A DNA stretch of 64,000 nucleotides from Candidatus Rokuibacteriota bacterium (GTDB lineage: Bacteria > Methylomirabilota > Methylomirabilia > Rokubacteriales > CSP1-6): contig JACQFL010000038.1 of the NCBI GenBank assembly GCA_016200085.1, forward strand, positions 89,020 through 153,019, given 5' to 3'. Position numbers and translations under genes: made by a program. Positions 39,966-48,614 of the stretch are shown here, piece after piece. The notes below the pieces were generated by a model, which searched no databases, was not told the DNA's origin, and worked only from the letters and a program-made list of their open reading frames with translations. The stretch's first letter is position 1. Every line of letters begins with the position of its first letter.

Positions 39966-42026
39966 ATGCGCTCGCGCTGGAACGACGCGGAGGCCGCCGG
40001 CCTCTCCGACCTCGATCTCCTCGTGTACGCCTCCCGCCTGGTCGGCGCCGAGACCTCGCTCGTGGTCTGGGGCGGCGGCAACACGTCGATCAAGCGTGTC
40101 GAGCGCGATCATCGCGGGCGCGAGATCGCGGTGCTGCGGGTCAAGGGCAGCGGCTCCGACCTCAAGTCGGTCCAGCCCCGGGACTTCCCCGGCGTCAGGA
40201 TGGACGACATCCGCGCGCTCCTCGACCGGGACGACATGGGCGACCAGGAGATGGTCGGCTACCTCGGCCACGCGCTCATGGATCCCGGCGGCACCCGGCC
40301 GTCGATCGAGACGCTGCTCCACGGCTTCGTCGACGCGGGCGCGGTGGTGCACACGCACGCCGACGCGGTCGCCTCGCTCACCAACAACGATCACGTCCGC
40401 GACGTCATCCCCGCCGTCTACGGCAAGGACGTGATCGCCCTCGCCTACCGGCGGCCGGGCTTCCGCATCTCGCGCGAGGTCGCCGACACCATCCGCGATC
40501 ATCCGGCGGCCCACGCCCTCGTGCTCGAGCGTCACGGGACGATCACGTGGGGCGCGACGGTGCGCGAGGCCTACGAGGCGACGATCGGCCTCATCACCCG
40601 CGCCGAGGAGGCCATCGCCGAGCGCCGGCGCGGTCGCGTGGTCTTCGGGGGCTCGCGCGTGCCCGTGCTCGAGCCCGCCGCGCGGCGGCGCGTGGCGATC
40701 GCGGTCGCGCCACGGCTGCGCGGCGCGCTCGGCCGCGCGCGGCGGGCGGTCGTGAGCTTCGACGATTCGGCGCCGGTCACGGAGTTCGTCTCGTCGGTCG
40801 AGGCGGCGGCCGTCTCGCAGGTCGGCCCGGCCACGCCGGACCACACGATCTACACCAAGCGCCTGCCGTGCTTCGTGCCGCTCGAGCGCGCCGACGATCC
40901 CGCGGCGGTGAGCGCGGCCATCGACGGGGCGCTGGGCGAGTTCGAGCGCGACTACACCGCCTACTTCGAGCGCCATCGCTTCGAGGGCGCTGCGCTGACC
41001 GACCCGCTGCCGCGCGTGGTGCTGGTGCCCGGGCTCGGGATGTTCACCGCCGGGCGCGATCGCCGCACGGCGGGCATCGTGAGCGACATCTACCACCACA
41101 CGATCGACGTCATCGGCCAGGCCTCGGCGTTCGGCCGCTACGCCTCGCTGACCTCGCAGGACGCCTTCGAGGTCGAGTACTGGCCCCTGGAGCTCTACAA
41201 GCTGGCCCTGGCGCCGCCGGAGAAGGAGCTCGCGCGGCGCATCGCCGTGGTCACGGGTGGCGCCTCGGGCATCGGCCGCGCCGCGGCGCGGCGGCTGGCC
41301 GCCGAGGGCGCCCACGTGGTCATCGGCGACCTCGACGAGGCGGGCGCCCGCGCGGTGGCCGACGAGATCGTCAAGGCCGCCGGCGGCGGCCGGGCGCTGG
41401 GCCTGGCCATGGACGTCACCAGCGAGGCCTCGGTGCGCCGCGTGTTCGAGGAGTGCGTGCTCGCCTACGGCGGGGTGGACGTGATCGTCTCGAACGCGGG
41501 CATCGCGCACTCGGCGCCGGTCGCCGAGATGGCGCTCGCCGACTGGGAGCGCTCGTTCGCGGTCAACTCCACCGGGCACTTCCTCGTCGCGCGCGAGGCC
41601 ATGCGCATCCTCACGGCCCAGGGCCTCGGCGGCGCGCTGGTCTTCGTGGCGACCAAGAACGTCATGTCGCCGGGCAAGGACTTCGCCGCGTACTCGGCGT
41701 CCAAGGCGGCGGAGGCCCAGCTCGCCAAGGTGCTCGCGCTCGAGGGGGCGCCGCACGGCATCCGCTCGAACATCGTGAACCCCGACGCGGTGTTCCAGGA
41801 CTCGCGGCTCTGGTCGGACGAGGTGCGGCGGCAGCGGGCGGCGGCCCAGGGCATCCCCGTCGAGCAGCTCGAGGATTTCTACCGCAAGCGGAACCTCCTC
41901 GCCGCCCGCATCCTGCCCGAGGACGTCGCGGAGGCGGTGCTCTTCCTCGCCTCCGATCGCTCGGCCAAGACCACGGGCTGCACGCTCACGGTGGACGGAG
42001 GAGTGAAGGATGCCTTCCCCCGCTGA
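39966..42026 (+). CDS. Bifunctional aldolase / short-chain dehydrogenase
   Basis: 686 residues, the length of RhaD-RhaE-type fusions. The N-terminal class II aldolase domain (about 1-410) has VWGGGNTSIKR, the metal His pair VVHTHADAV near residue 125 and LERHGTITWG near 180. The C-terminal SDR domain (about 425-686) has VTGGASGIGRAAA, the NAG motif in VSNAGIAHS and the catalytic YSASK. In rhamnose users the protein splits rhamnulose-1-phosphate and oxidises lactaldehyde, but no other rhamnose gene is present, so another sugar or aldehyde is possible. Its 3' end overlaps the LLM gene by 17 bases. Confidence 0.85.
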   Translation: MRSRWNDAEAAGLSDLDLLVYASRLVGAETSLVVWGGGNTSIKRVERDHRGREIAVLRVKGSGSDLKSVQPRDFPGVRMDDIRALLDRDDMGDQEMVGYLGHALMDPGGTRPSIETLLHGFVDAGAVVHTHADAVASLTNNDHVRDVIPAVYGKDVIALAYRRPGFRISREVADTIRDHPAAHALVLERHGTITWGATVREAYEATIGLITRAEEAIAERRRGRVVFGGSRVPVLEPAARRRVAIAVAPRLRGALGRARRAVVSFDDSAPVTEFVSSVEAAAVSQVGPATPDHTIYTKRLPCFVPLERADDPAAVSAAIDGALGEFERDYTAYFERHRFEGAALTDPLPRVVLVPGLGMFTAGRDRRTAGIVSDIYHHTIDVIGQASAFGRYASLTSQDAFEVEYWPLELYKLALAPPEKELARRIAVVTGGASGIGRAAARRLAAEGAHVVIGDLDEAGARAVADEIVKAAGGGRALGLAMDVTSEASVRRVFEECVLAYGGVDVIVSNAGIAHSAPVAEMALADWERSFAVNSTGHFLVAREAMRILTAQGLGGALVFVATKNVMSPGKDFAAYSASKAAEAQLAKVLALEGAPHGIRSNIVNPDAVFQDSRLWSDEVRRQRAAAQGIPVEQLEDFYRKRNLLAARILPEDVAEAVLFLASDRSAKTTGCTLTVDGGVKDAFPR

Positions 42027-42948
42027 CGCGGTCTCGTTCGGCGCGTTCGTCATGCTGCACCCGCCGGCCGAGCAGTGGACGCTCGCCCGGCGCATCGAGG
42101 CCCTCGGCTTCGACTCGCTCTGGTGCGGCGATCATCTCTCGTTCCACGGGCCCATCTACGAGTCGCTCACCCTGCTGGCCTCGTACGCCAGCATCACCTC
42201 GCGCATCCGCCTGGGCACGGCGGTCTATCTCCTGGCGCTGCGGCCGCCGGCGGTGGCGGCGAAGGTCACCGCGACCCTCGACGCGCTCTCGGGCGGCCGG
42301 CTGATCTTCGGCGTGGGCGTGGGTGGCGAGAACCCCAGGGAGTTCGAGCTCGCGGGCGTGCCGCACGGCGAGCGCGGCGCGCGGGTGACCGAGGGGATCG
42401 ACGTGGTGCGCGCCCTCTGGCGCGACGGCCCGGCGACGTTCAAGGGCCGCTTCACGCACTTCGAGGGGGTGTCGATCGACCCCAAGCCCGTGCAGGCCGG
42501 TGGTCCCCCGATCTGGATCGGCGGCCGCTCGGATGCCGCGCTCGCTCGCGCCGGGCGCCAGGGCGACGGCTGGGTGTCGTACGTCGTCACGCCCGAGCGC
42601 TACGCCCAGAGCCTGGCGAAGATCCGGGCCGCCGCGCAGGCGCAGGGGCGGAGCCTCGACGGCTTCGCGACCGCGCACCTGACGTTCATCACCGTCGGCC
42701 GCGACTACGAGCGCGCGCGCCAGGCGTGGGTTCAGCGGTTGTCGAGGCGCTACGCCCAGGACTTCGGACCGCTCGCGCAGAAGTATGGCGTGATCGGCAC
42801 GCCCGAGCAGTGCTGCGAGCAGCTCGAGCGCTTCCGCGCCGCCGGATGTCGCACCTTCCTCATCAACGCGATCTGCGACCCGGACGAGGAGCGGGAGCAG
42901 ATCGAGACGATCGGCGCCGAGATCCTGCCCCGGTTCCGCCCGTCCTGA
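42010..42948 (+). CDS. LLM-class (F420/FMN-dependent) oxidoreductase
   Basis: 312 residues of the luciferase-like monooxygenase superfamily. Motifs include GFDSLWCGDHLSFHGP near residue 33, RIRLGTAVYLLALRPP near 65, and GGRLIFGVGVGGENPREFE near 100. The middle has PPIWIGGRSDAALARAG near 165. Many homologues use coenzyme F420 for reductions, others FMN with oxygen; the sequence alone does not decide. It is translationally coupled to the aldolase/dehydrogenase and followed 3 bases later by a flavin reductase-like gene. Confidence 0.85.
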   Translation: MPSPADAVSFGAFVMLHPPAEQWTLARRIEALGFDSLWCGDHLSFHGPIYESLTLLASYASITSRIRLGTAVYLLALRPPAVAAKVTATLDALSGGRLIFGVGVGGENPREFELAGVPHGERGARVTEGIDVVRALWRDGPATFKGRFTHFEGVSIDPKPVQAGGPPIWIGGRSDAALARAGRQGDGWVSYVVTPERYAQSLAKIRAAAQAQGRSLDGFATAHLTFITVGRDYERARQAWVQRLSRRYAQDFGPLAQKYGVIGTPEQCCEQLERFRAAGCRTFLINAICDPDEEREQIETIGAEILPRFRPS

Positions 42949-42951
42949 GCG

Positions 42952-43659
42952 ATGGCCACCCGGCCGCGCGAGTGCCGCGCCCGGGTCGCCGCGGTCCGGG
43001 CCCTCGCCGCCGAGATCCTCGAGGCCGATCTCGACATGCTGGAGCCGCCGGCGCTCGCCTTCGAGGCGGGCCAGTGGGTCTCCGTGCCGTTCGGCCCGAA
43101 GATCGTGCGCGCGTACTCGATCGCCTCCAGCCCGCGCGCGCCGGCGCGGATCACGCTCTGCGCCGACGTGGCCCCGGGCGGGATCGGCTCGCGGTGGTTC
43201 CACGCGCTCGCCCCCGGCGCGGAGGTGGGCTTCAAGGGCCCGCTGGGTGGCTTCACCCTGGCACGCGACGAGACGCGACGCCTGCTCTTCGTCGCCGAGG
43301 AGATCGGCATCGTGCCGGTCCGCTCCATCCTCGCCAACCTCTACGCCGTGTCGGGCACGCGTGAGGCGACGCTGGTGTACTGGGCGCGCGACCCCTCGTG
43401 GCTGGTGTACGGTGGCGAGCTCGCCGCACTCACACGCCGGCCCTCGGGCCTGACGTATCGCCCGGTCGTTCGCGAGGCGCCGGCCGGTTGGGACGGTGAG
43501 CGCGGCGATGTGGCGGCGGTGGTCGACCGGGTGGTCGACGACGTGGCGGGGGTCGTGGCGTACGTGGCCGGCGGCGGCGGAACCATCGACCGCGTGCGCC
43601 AGGTGCTGATGGCGAAGGGCATGGAGCGCAAGGCGGTCAAGTGGGAGAAGTTCTGGTGA
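42952..43659 (+). CDS. FAD/NAD-binding oxidoreductase
   Basis: 235 residues of the ferredoxin-NADP reductase superfamily. The flavin motif RAYSIASSP lies near residue 58. GPLGGFTLARDE marks the domain boundary near 103, and the nucleotide-binding segment is FVAEEIGIVPVRSIL near 120, a diverged form of the usual GTGIAPxxS. There is no iron-sulfur Cys set, so it must pass electrons to a separate partner. It lies between the LLM oxidoreductase and the ThDP enzyme and may supply reduced flavin to the former. Confidence 0.75.
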   Translation: MATRPRECRARVAAVRALAAEILEADLDMLEPPALAFEAGQWVSVPFGPKIVRAYSIASSPRAPARITLCADVAPGGIGSRWFHALAPGAEVGFKGPLGGFTLARDETRRLLFVAEEIGIVPVRSILANLYAVSGTREATLVYWARDPSWLVYGGELAALTRRPSGLTYRPVVREAPAGWDGERGDVAAVVDRVVDDVAGVVAYVAGGGGTIDRVRQVLMAKGMERKAVKWEKFW

Positions 43660-43671
43660 GGGGAGCCTGAC

Positions 43672-45324
43672 ATGTCCGATCTCACGGGCGGCCAGCTGGT
43701 GGCGCGGGTGTTGAAGCAGGCGGGCGTGGGCCACGTGTTCACACTCTGCGGCGGCCACATCCTGCCCATCTACGACGGCTGCCTCGACGAGGGCATCGCG
43801 GTGGTGGACGTGCGCCACGAGCAGGCGGCCGCGCACGCGGCGGATGCCTGCGCGCGCCTCACCCGCAACGTCGGCGTCGCGCTCGTGACGGCGGGCCCCG
43901 GTGTGACCGACGCCGTCACCGGGGTGGCCAACGCGCTCTCGGCACGCAGCCCCCTGCTGCTCATCGGCGGCGCCGCGCCGCTCGCGCTCCGCGGGCTCGG
44001 TGCGCTTCAGGAGACCGAGCAGGTGGGTCTGCTGCGGCCGGTCACGAAGGGCGCCTGGACGGTGCCGGAGGCGCGCCAGATCCCCGAGGTCCTGACCACC
44101 GCGATCCGGACGGCGCTCACCGGGCGGCCGGGGCCGGTGTTCGTCGAGATTCCCGTCGACCTCCTGATGACCACGCTGGAGGACCGGCTGGCCCCGATCC
44201 CCACGCGGTACGTCCACCGCTCGCGGCCGGGCGCCGATCCGGGATCGCTCGCGCGGCTGCAGACGCTGCTCGGCGCCGCCGAGCGTCCCGTCGTCATCGC
44301 GGGCAGCGGCGCGTACTGGGACGCCGCGGACGCCTCGCTCGCCGCGCTCGCGGAGCGCGCGGGCCTGCCGGTGTTCATGAACGGGGCCGGCCGCGGGACG
44401 CTGCCCACCGCGCACCCCAACGCGTTCGCCCACGCGCGCGGCTTCGCGCTGGCGCAGGCGGATCTCGTGCTCGTGCTGGGCGCTCCGCTCGACTTCCGGC
44501 TCGGCTACGGGCGGCCGCCCACGTTCGCCGATGACGCGAAGGTGGTCATGGTCGACGTGGACCCGGCGGAGCTCGGCCGCAACCGGCCGCTGGAGCTCGG
44601 GGTCGCCGCGGACATCGACACCGTGTTGCGCCAGATCGGCGACCTCGTGCCGAGGACGGCCGCCGCGCGGACGGCGCCGTGGCTGGCCGCGTTGCGCGAG
44701 CGCGAGGCCCAGGCGCGCGCGAGGCTCGACGAGCAGGCCCGCTCCGACGACACGCCCATCTCCCACTATCGCTGGGCGGCCGAGATCGCCCGCGTGGTGA
44801 CGCCCGACACGATCGTCGTCGGCGACGGCGGCGACGTGGTGAGCTGCGCGTCACGGTTCGTGCCCCTCCATCGGCCGGGGCAGTGGCTCGATCCCGGCCC
44901 GTTCGGCTGTCTCGGCGTCGGCCCGTCGTTCGCGATCGCCGCCAAGCTGCTGCATCCCGATCGCCCGGTCCTCCTGATCGCGGGCGACGGCGCCCTCGGG
45001 CTGAACGGCATGGAGCTGGAGACGGCGGTGCGTTTCGGCCTGCCCATGACGTGCATCGTCGGCAACGACGGTGGCTGGGGCCAGATCCGCAACCCCCAGC
45101 TCTCGTTCTTCGGCGAGGCGCGGAGCGTGGCGACCTCGCTGCCGACCACGCGCTTCGACCTCATGGCCGAAGCCCTCGGCGGTCGCGGCGCGCTGATCAC
45201 CAGGCCCCAGGACCTCGCCCCGGCGCTCGAGCGCGCGCTGGCCTCGGACGAGGTCTGGTGCCTCAACGCCGTCCTCGACCCGGCGGCGTACCGCCGGACG
45301 GGTCAGGTGTCGATGGCGATTTGA
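43672..45324 (+). CDS. Thiamine-diphosphate-dependent enzyme (acetolactate synthase-like)
   Basis: 550 residues with the three-domain layout of ThDP decarboxylases/synthases. The activating Glu is in VRHEQAAAHAAD near residue 47. A central FAD/nucleotide-like domain has VIAGSGAYWDAA. The diphosphate/Mg motif begins GDGALGLNGMELETAV near 440 and ends in NDGGWGQ near 466. It resembles acetolactate synthase and oxalyl-CoA decarboxylase relatives without allowing a firm substrate. It is the last gene of the five-gene operon (39966-45324) and convergent with the ebo genes. Confidence 0.85.
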   Translation: MSDLTGGQLVARVLKQAGVGHVFTLCGGHILPIYDGCLDEGIAVVDVRHEQAAAHAADACARLTRNVGVALVTAGPGVTDAVTGVANALSARSPLLLIGGAAPLALRGLGALQETEQVGLLRPVTKGAWTVPEARQIPEVLTTAIRTALTGRPGPVFVEIPVDLLMTTLEDRLAPIPTRYVHRSRPGADPGSLARLQTLLGAAERPVVIAGSGAYWDAADASLAALAERAGLPVFMNGAGRGTLPTAHPNAFAHARGFALAQADLVLVLGAPLDFRLGYGRPPTFADDAKVVMVDVDPAELGRNRPLELGVAADIDTVLRQIGDLVPRTAAARTAPWLAALREREAQARARLDEQARSDDTPISHYRWAAEIARVVTPDTIVVGDGGDVVSCASRFVPLHRPGQWLDPGPFGCLGVGPSFAIAAKLLHPDRPVLLIAGDGALGLNGMELETAVRFGLPMTCIVGNDGGWGQIRNPQLSFFGEARSVATSLPTTRFDLMAEALGGRGALITRPQDLAPALERALASDEVWCLNAVLDPAAYRRTGQVSMAI

Positions 45325-45327
45325 CTA

Positions 45328-45470
45328 TTGAAGTCGAGGGGGGCGACCGCCTTCTGAAGTCGGGGGGGCGACCCCCCTCGAACTCCCCCGGCACTCAATG
45401 CGCGAGGCACTCGATGCGCTCGGTACTCGATGCGCTCGGTACTTACAGTAGGGCGCTCGGGTTTCGCTGC
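45328..45470. repeat. Convergent intergenic region with direct, tandem and hairpin repeats
   Basis: The 155-base gap between two convergent genes holds three layers. First, a direct repeat of TGAAGTCG-GGGGGCGACC at about 45329 and 45355, 26 bases apart. Second, a G6-CGA-C6 hairpin at 45363-45377, probably a terminator. Third, a 16-base tandem unit, CACTCGATGCGCTCGG, at 45392-45407, 45408-45423 and 45424-45439 plus a partial fourth. A short GC-rich stretch precedes the eboF stop. Confidence 0.75.
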
Positions 45471-45479
45471 GCGCTCCGC

Positions 45480-46856
45480 TCAGGAGAATAGGTGCGCCAG
45501 CACGAGGTCCTTCACGGCGGTTGCCGCCACCTCGCCGTCCGGGACGAGCCTGCCCTCGCTCGAAATGAAGACAGGGCCCGCGCCGGGCGAATCGGTGGGC
45601 CGGCCGTGGGAGCCCTTGACCAGGGTCGCGTCCAGCGGGATGACGTCCATGAGGTACCGGAACCCGAGGCTCTTGCGCAGCAGCTTCCCGGCGATCTTGA
45701 TCTTCGGCCACCGGAGCGCCGGATCGACGAACAGCTCGGCGGGGTCGTAGCCGGGCTTGCGGTGGATGTCCACGGTGCGCGCGAAGTCGGGCGCGACGCG
45801 GTCGTCGAGCCAGTAGTAGTACGTGAACCACCGGTCGGCCTCGGTGACGGCCACCAGCTCCCCCGAGCGCGGGTGATCCAGCCCCGCCGCGCGCTTGCCC
45901 GGCTCGTCGAGGACCACCTCCACGCCGGGGAGACCCTCCAGCAGCCGCTTCACGTCGCCGACGAGCGACGGCTTGCGCACGTAGACGTGCGCGACCTGGT
46001 GGTCGGCGACGGCGAAGGCCTCCGAGGCGCCGGCATCCAGCATCTCGCGCCCGAGCTCCGTCTTCACGCGCAGGAGCTTCGCCTCGCGGAGCGCGCGGTT
46101 GATGTGGACCGGGCCGCTGACGTCGGTGATCCCGTACTCCGACAGCACGATCACGCGCGAGCCGTCGGCGCGCGCCCGCGCGATCAGCCCGCCGCAGATG
46201 TCGTCGACCGCGCGCAGATCGCCCGCGAGGGCGGGATGGCGCGGCCCGAGGCGCTGCAGGTTGTAGTCCAGGTGCGGGAGATACACGAGGGTGAGGGTGG
46301 GCCGGTAGCTCTCGTCGACGTAGCCCGCGCAGTCCGCGATCCAGCGCGTCGAGGAGATGTCGGCCGCCGGTCCCCAGAACTTGAACAGCGGAAACGGGCC
46401 CAGCCGCTGGGTCAGCTCCGCGCGCAGCTCGGACGGCTCGCTGTAGACGTCCGGGATCTTCCGGCCGTCGGCGGGGTAGAGGGGCCGCGGCGTCACCGCG
46501 AAGTCCACCGTGCTGTACATGTTGTACCACCAGAAGAGCTTGGCGCAGGTGAAGCCGGGGTCACGCCGCCGCGCCGCGTCCCAGATCTTCTCGCCCGTCA
46601 CCAGGCGGTTCGACTGCCGCCACAGCGCGACCTCGGCGAGGTCGCGGAAAAACCAGCCGTTGGCGACGCAGCCGTGCCCCGCGGGCGGGAGCCCGGTCGT
46701 GAACGTCGACTGCACCGCGCAGGTGACCGCGGGCAGGATGGTGCGCAGCGGCCGCGCGGCGCCGTCCCGCGCGAGCGCCTGGAGGTTCGGCATGCCCGCG
46801 TCCAGGAGGTCGCCGGTGAGCCCGACGACGTCGAGGACGAGGGTGCGCCGGGTCAC
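45480..46856 (-). CDS. eboF: EboF: alkaline-phosphatase-fold hydrolase of the ebo cluster
   Basis: 458 residues, GTG start overlapping the eboB stop. The metal and nucleophile region is VLDVVGLTGDLL followed by PAVTCAVQSTFTTGLP, with the catalytic Thr near residue 43. GYVDESYRP and YLPHLDYNLQRLG lie in the middle; VLSEYGITDV and VADHQVAHVYV supply later metal ligands. The block FWWYNMYSTVDFAVTPRPLY is characteristic of the ebo-associated branch of the nucleotide pyrophosphatase family. Natural substrate unknown. It is the last gene of the eboA-eboB-eboF run. Confidence 0.85.
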   Translation of the reverse strand: MTRRTLVLDVVGLTGDLLDAGMPNLQALARDGAARPLRTILPAVTCAVQSTFTTGLPPAGHGCVANGWFFRDLAEVALWRQSNRLVTGEKIWDAARRRDPGFTCAKLFWWYNMYSTVDFAVTPRPLYPADGRKIPDVYSEPSELRAELTQRLGPFPLFKFWGPAADISSTRWIADCAGYVDESYRPTLTLVYLPHLDYNLQRLGPRHPALAGDLRAVDDICGGLIARARADGSRVIVLSEYGITDVSGPVHINRALREAKLLRVKTELGREMLDAGASEAFAVADHQVAHVYVRKPSLVGDVKRLLEGLPGVEVVLDEPGKRAAGLDHPRSGELVAVTEADRWFTYYYWLDDRVAPDFARTVDIHRKPGYDPAELFVDPALRWPKIKIAGKLLRKSLGFRYLMDVIPLDATLVKGSHGRPTDSPGAGPVFISSEGRLVPDGEVAATAVKDLVLAHLFS

Positions 46857-47755
46857 TCGCCGGGCTTCCGCGCCCCCTGGACGACCGGGGTCTGGCCGCG
46901 GAGGACGGAGTTGCCCTCGAAGAGCTGGCGCTGGTCGACGTCGGTGGAGCCCTCGAGCTCGGCGGCGTCGAGCTTGCCGCTCTGGCCGAAGAACGCGACC
47001 GGGTTCCGCCAGACGATCGTCTCGATGGCCGCCTCGTCGATCCCCGCCTCGCGCATCGCGGCGACCGTCTTGGGCACCTTGAGCGGGTCGCTGACGCCCC
47101 AGTCCGCGGCGCTGTTGACGAGGATCCGCGCGGCCCCGTACTTCCGGACGAGCGCCACCATCCGCGCCTCGTCCATCTTGGTGAACGGGTAGATGGAGTG
47201 GCCGGCCCAGCAGGCCGTCGCGAGCACGAGCGGCAGCGTCTCCTCGGTGTTGTGGTCGACGAGCACGCGCTCTTCCGGGAACCCGACGTCCCGGACGAGA
47301 GCGAGCGTGCGCTCGGTGCCGCGCTTCTTGTCGCGATGGGGGGTGTGCACGAGCGCGGGCAGGTCGAAGCGAATCGCGAGCTCGAGCTGGGCCGCGAAGT
47401 ACTTGTCCTCTTCGGCCGTCATGTCGTCGTAGCCGATCTCGCCGACGGCGACCACGCCGTCCTTGGACAGGTAACGCGGCAGCAGGTCGATGACCCCCTG
47501 GGCCACCCGCGCGTTGTTCGCCTCCTTGGGGTTGATCGACAGCGTGCAGTAGTGGTGGATGCCGAACTGGCTGGCGCGGAAGCGCTCCCAGCCGAGGAGG
47601 CCCCGGAAGTAGTCCTCGAACGTGCCGACGTGGGTGCGCGGCTGCCCGAGCCAGAAGGAGGGCTCGACCACGGCCGTGATCCCCGCGTCCGCCATCGCCT
47701 GGTAGTCCAGCGTGGTCCGCGAGGTCATGTGGATGTGCGGATCGAACATTCTCAT
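46853..47755 (-). CDS. eboB: EboB: TatD-like metal-dependent hydrolase
   Basis: 300 residues. The N-terminal metal site is FDPHIHMTS, the carboxylate in VGEIGYDDM lies near residue 105, and LVHTPHRDKKRGTER near 136 and LVDHNTEET near 166 supply the other metal ligands. The late NSAADWGVSDPLKVPKT motif, with the Asp that completes the site, is diagnostic of the EboB branch rather than nuclease TatD. The chemistry is unknown. It overlaps both eboA (ATGA) and eboF. Confidence 0.85.
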   Translation of the reverse strand: MRMFDPHIHMTSRTTLDYQAMADAGITAVVEPSFWLGQPRTHVGTFEDYFRGLLGWERFRASQFGIHHYCTLSINPKEANNARVAQGVIDLLPRYLSKDGVVAVGEIGYDDMTAEEDKYFAAQLELAIRFDLPALVHTPHRDKKRGTERTLALVRDVGFPEERVLVDHNTEETLPLVLATACWAGHSIYPFTKMDEARMVALVRKYGAARILVNSAADWGVSDPLKVPKTVAAMREAGIDEAAIETIVWRNPVAFFGQSGKLDAAELEGSTDVDQRQLFEGNSVLRGQTPVVQGARKPGE

Positions 47756-48450
47756 GGCCGGTGGCCTCCCGCTGATGTGATGAGGGCGATGTCGGGCGGG
47801 ACGCTCCGTCCGGCGGCGGTCCGCTCGCTCGCATAGTCGTTCGCCATCCTGACGAGCTCCGGGGTGATCCGCGCGGCGAGCCCGATGACCCGCGCGAGGG
47901 GAACCCCGGTGAACAGCGCCTTGATGACCATCTGATTGAAGTTCAGCTCCGGGAAATGCGCCGCCGGGTAGGGATTCTCGCAGGCGATCGCCTCGAAGAG
48001 CGGCTGGACGTGCGACCGGCAGGCTTCCGCGGCGAGGGTCACGAAGCGCTCCGGCTCCGGCAGCAGCGCGAGCGCGCGCAGCACCGCCTGCCGCTCGCTG
48101 TTGTCGCCCGACTGGTAGACGTCGTCGACGAGCCGCTCGAGATCGAGGCCGTCCTTGCCGACGGCGACGGCGAGAAGAAGCGCGATGCGGGCCGCCTCGT
48201 CGGTCGTCGAGCGGTCGATCATGGCCTCGGCCATGCCGAGCCGGGTGAGCGCGTGGCGCTCGTCCGCCGTCAGGGCCAAGGGCTGGCGGCCCACCTTGCG
48301 GCTGGCGGCGGTGAAGGCCTCGGCGAGACCGCCCGGGTCGGCGCCCGTCAGCCGCTCGAGGGTCTGCCGCCACCACGCGACGCCGGACGCGGCGAAGCGA
48401 CGGGTGACCACCGCGTCGAGGCCGTCGACGAGACCCTGAGTCGAGGTCAT
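47752..48450 (-). CDS. eboA: EboA domain protein
   Basis: 232 residues, all-helical in appearance. The conserved C-terminal block FEAIACENPYPAAHFPEL, then FNQMVIKALFTGVPLARV and NDYASERTAAGR, is the signature of EboA proteins. No catalytic motif is known for the family; in cyanobacteria and pseudomonads the ebo/edb operon is linked to export or synthesis of a specialised metabolite. The ATG is set by the promoter 6 bases upstream. It is the first gene of the A-B-F run. Confidence 0.9.
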   Translation of the reverse strand: MTSTQGLVDGLDAVVTRRFAASGVAWWRQTLERLTGADPGGLAEAFTAASRKVGRQPLALTADERHALTRLGMAEAMIDRSTTDEAARIALLLAVAVGKDGLDLERLVDDVYQSGDNSERQAVLRALALLPEPERFVTLAAEACRSHVQPLFEAIACENPYPAAHFPELNFNQMVIKALFTGVPLARVIGLAARITPELVRMANDYASERTAAGRSVPPDIALITSAGGHRP

Positions 48451-48456
48451 CGCCGT

Positions 48457-48485
48457 ACTGTCCCAGATGCCGCGCATCCCGTCAA
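48457..48485 (-). promoter_or_regulatory. Leaderless promoter of eboA
   Basis: On the minus strand TTGACG (48485-48480) and GACAGT (48462-48457) are separated by 17 bases. Six bases later comes the eboA ATG (48450). The predicted first transcribed base coincides with the A of the start codon. It gives eboA-B-F a promoter independent of eboC. Confidence 0.6.
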
Positions 48486-48614
48486 ACGCGTTCAGCCCCT
48501 TCGGGGTCGAGGCGCTCGCGCCGCGGGTCCGGGGCACGCCGGCCTCGCCCTGCTCGCGCTGGGCGCGTTCCCGCTCGACATCGCGACCATGCGCGGCGGG
48601 CCGCCGCGTCGCGG

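Noticed and set aside
39966..42026. Rhamnose utilisation operon.
   Set aside because: The fusion resembles RhaD-RhaE proteins, but no isomerase, kinase, mutarotase or rhamnose transporter accompanies it.
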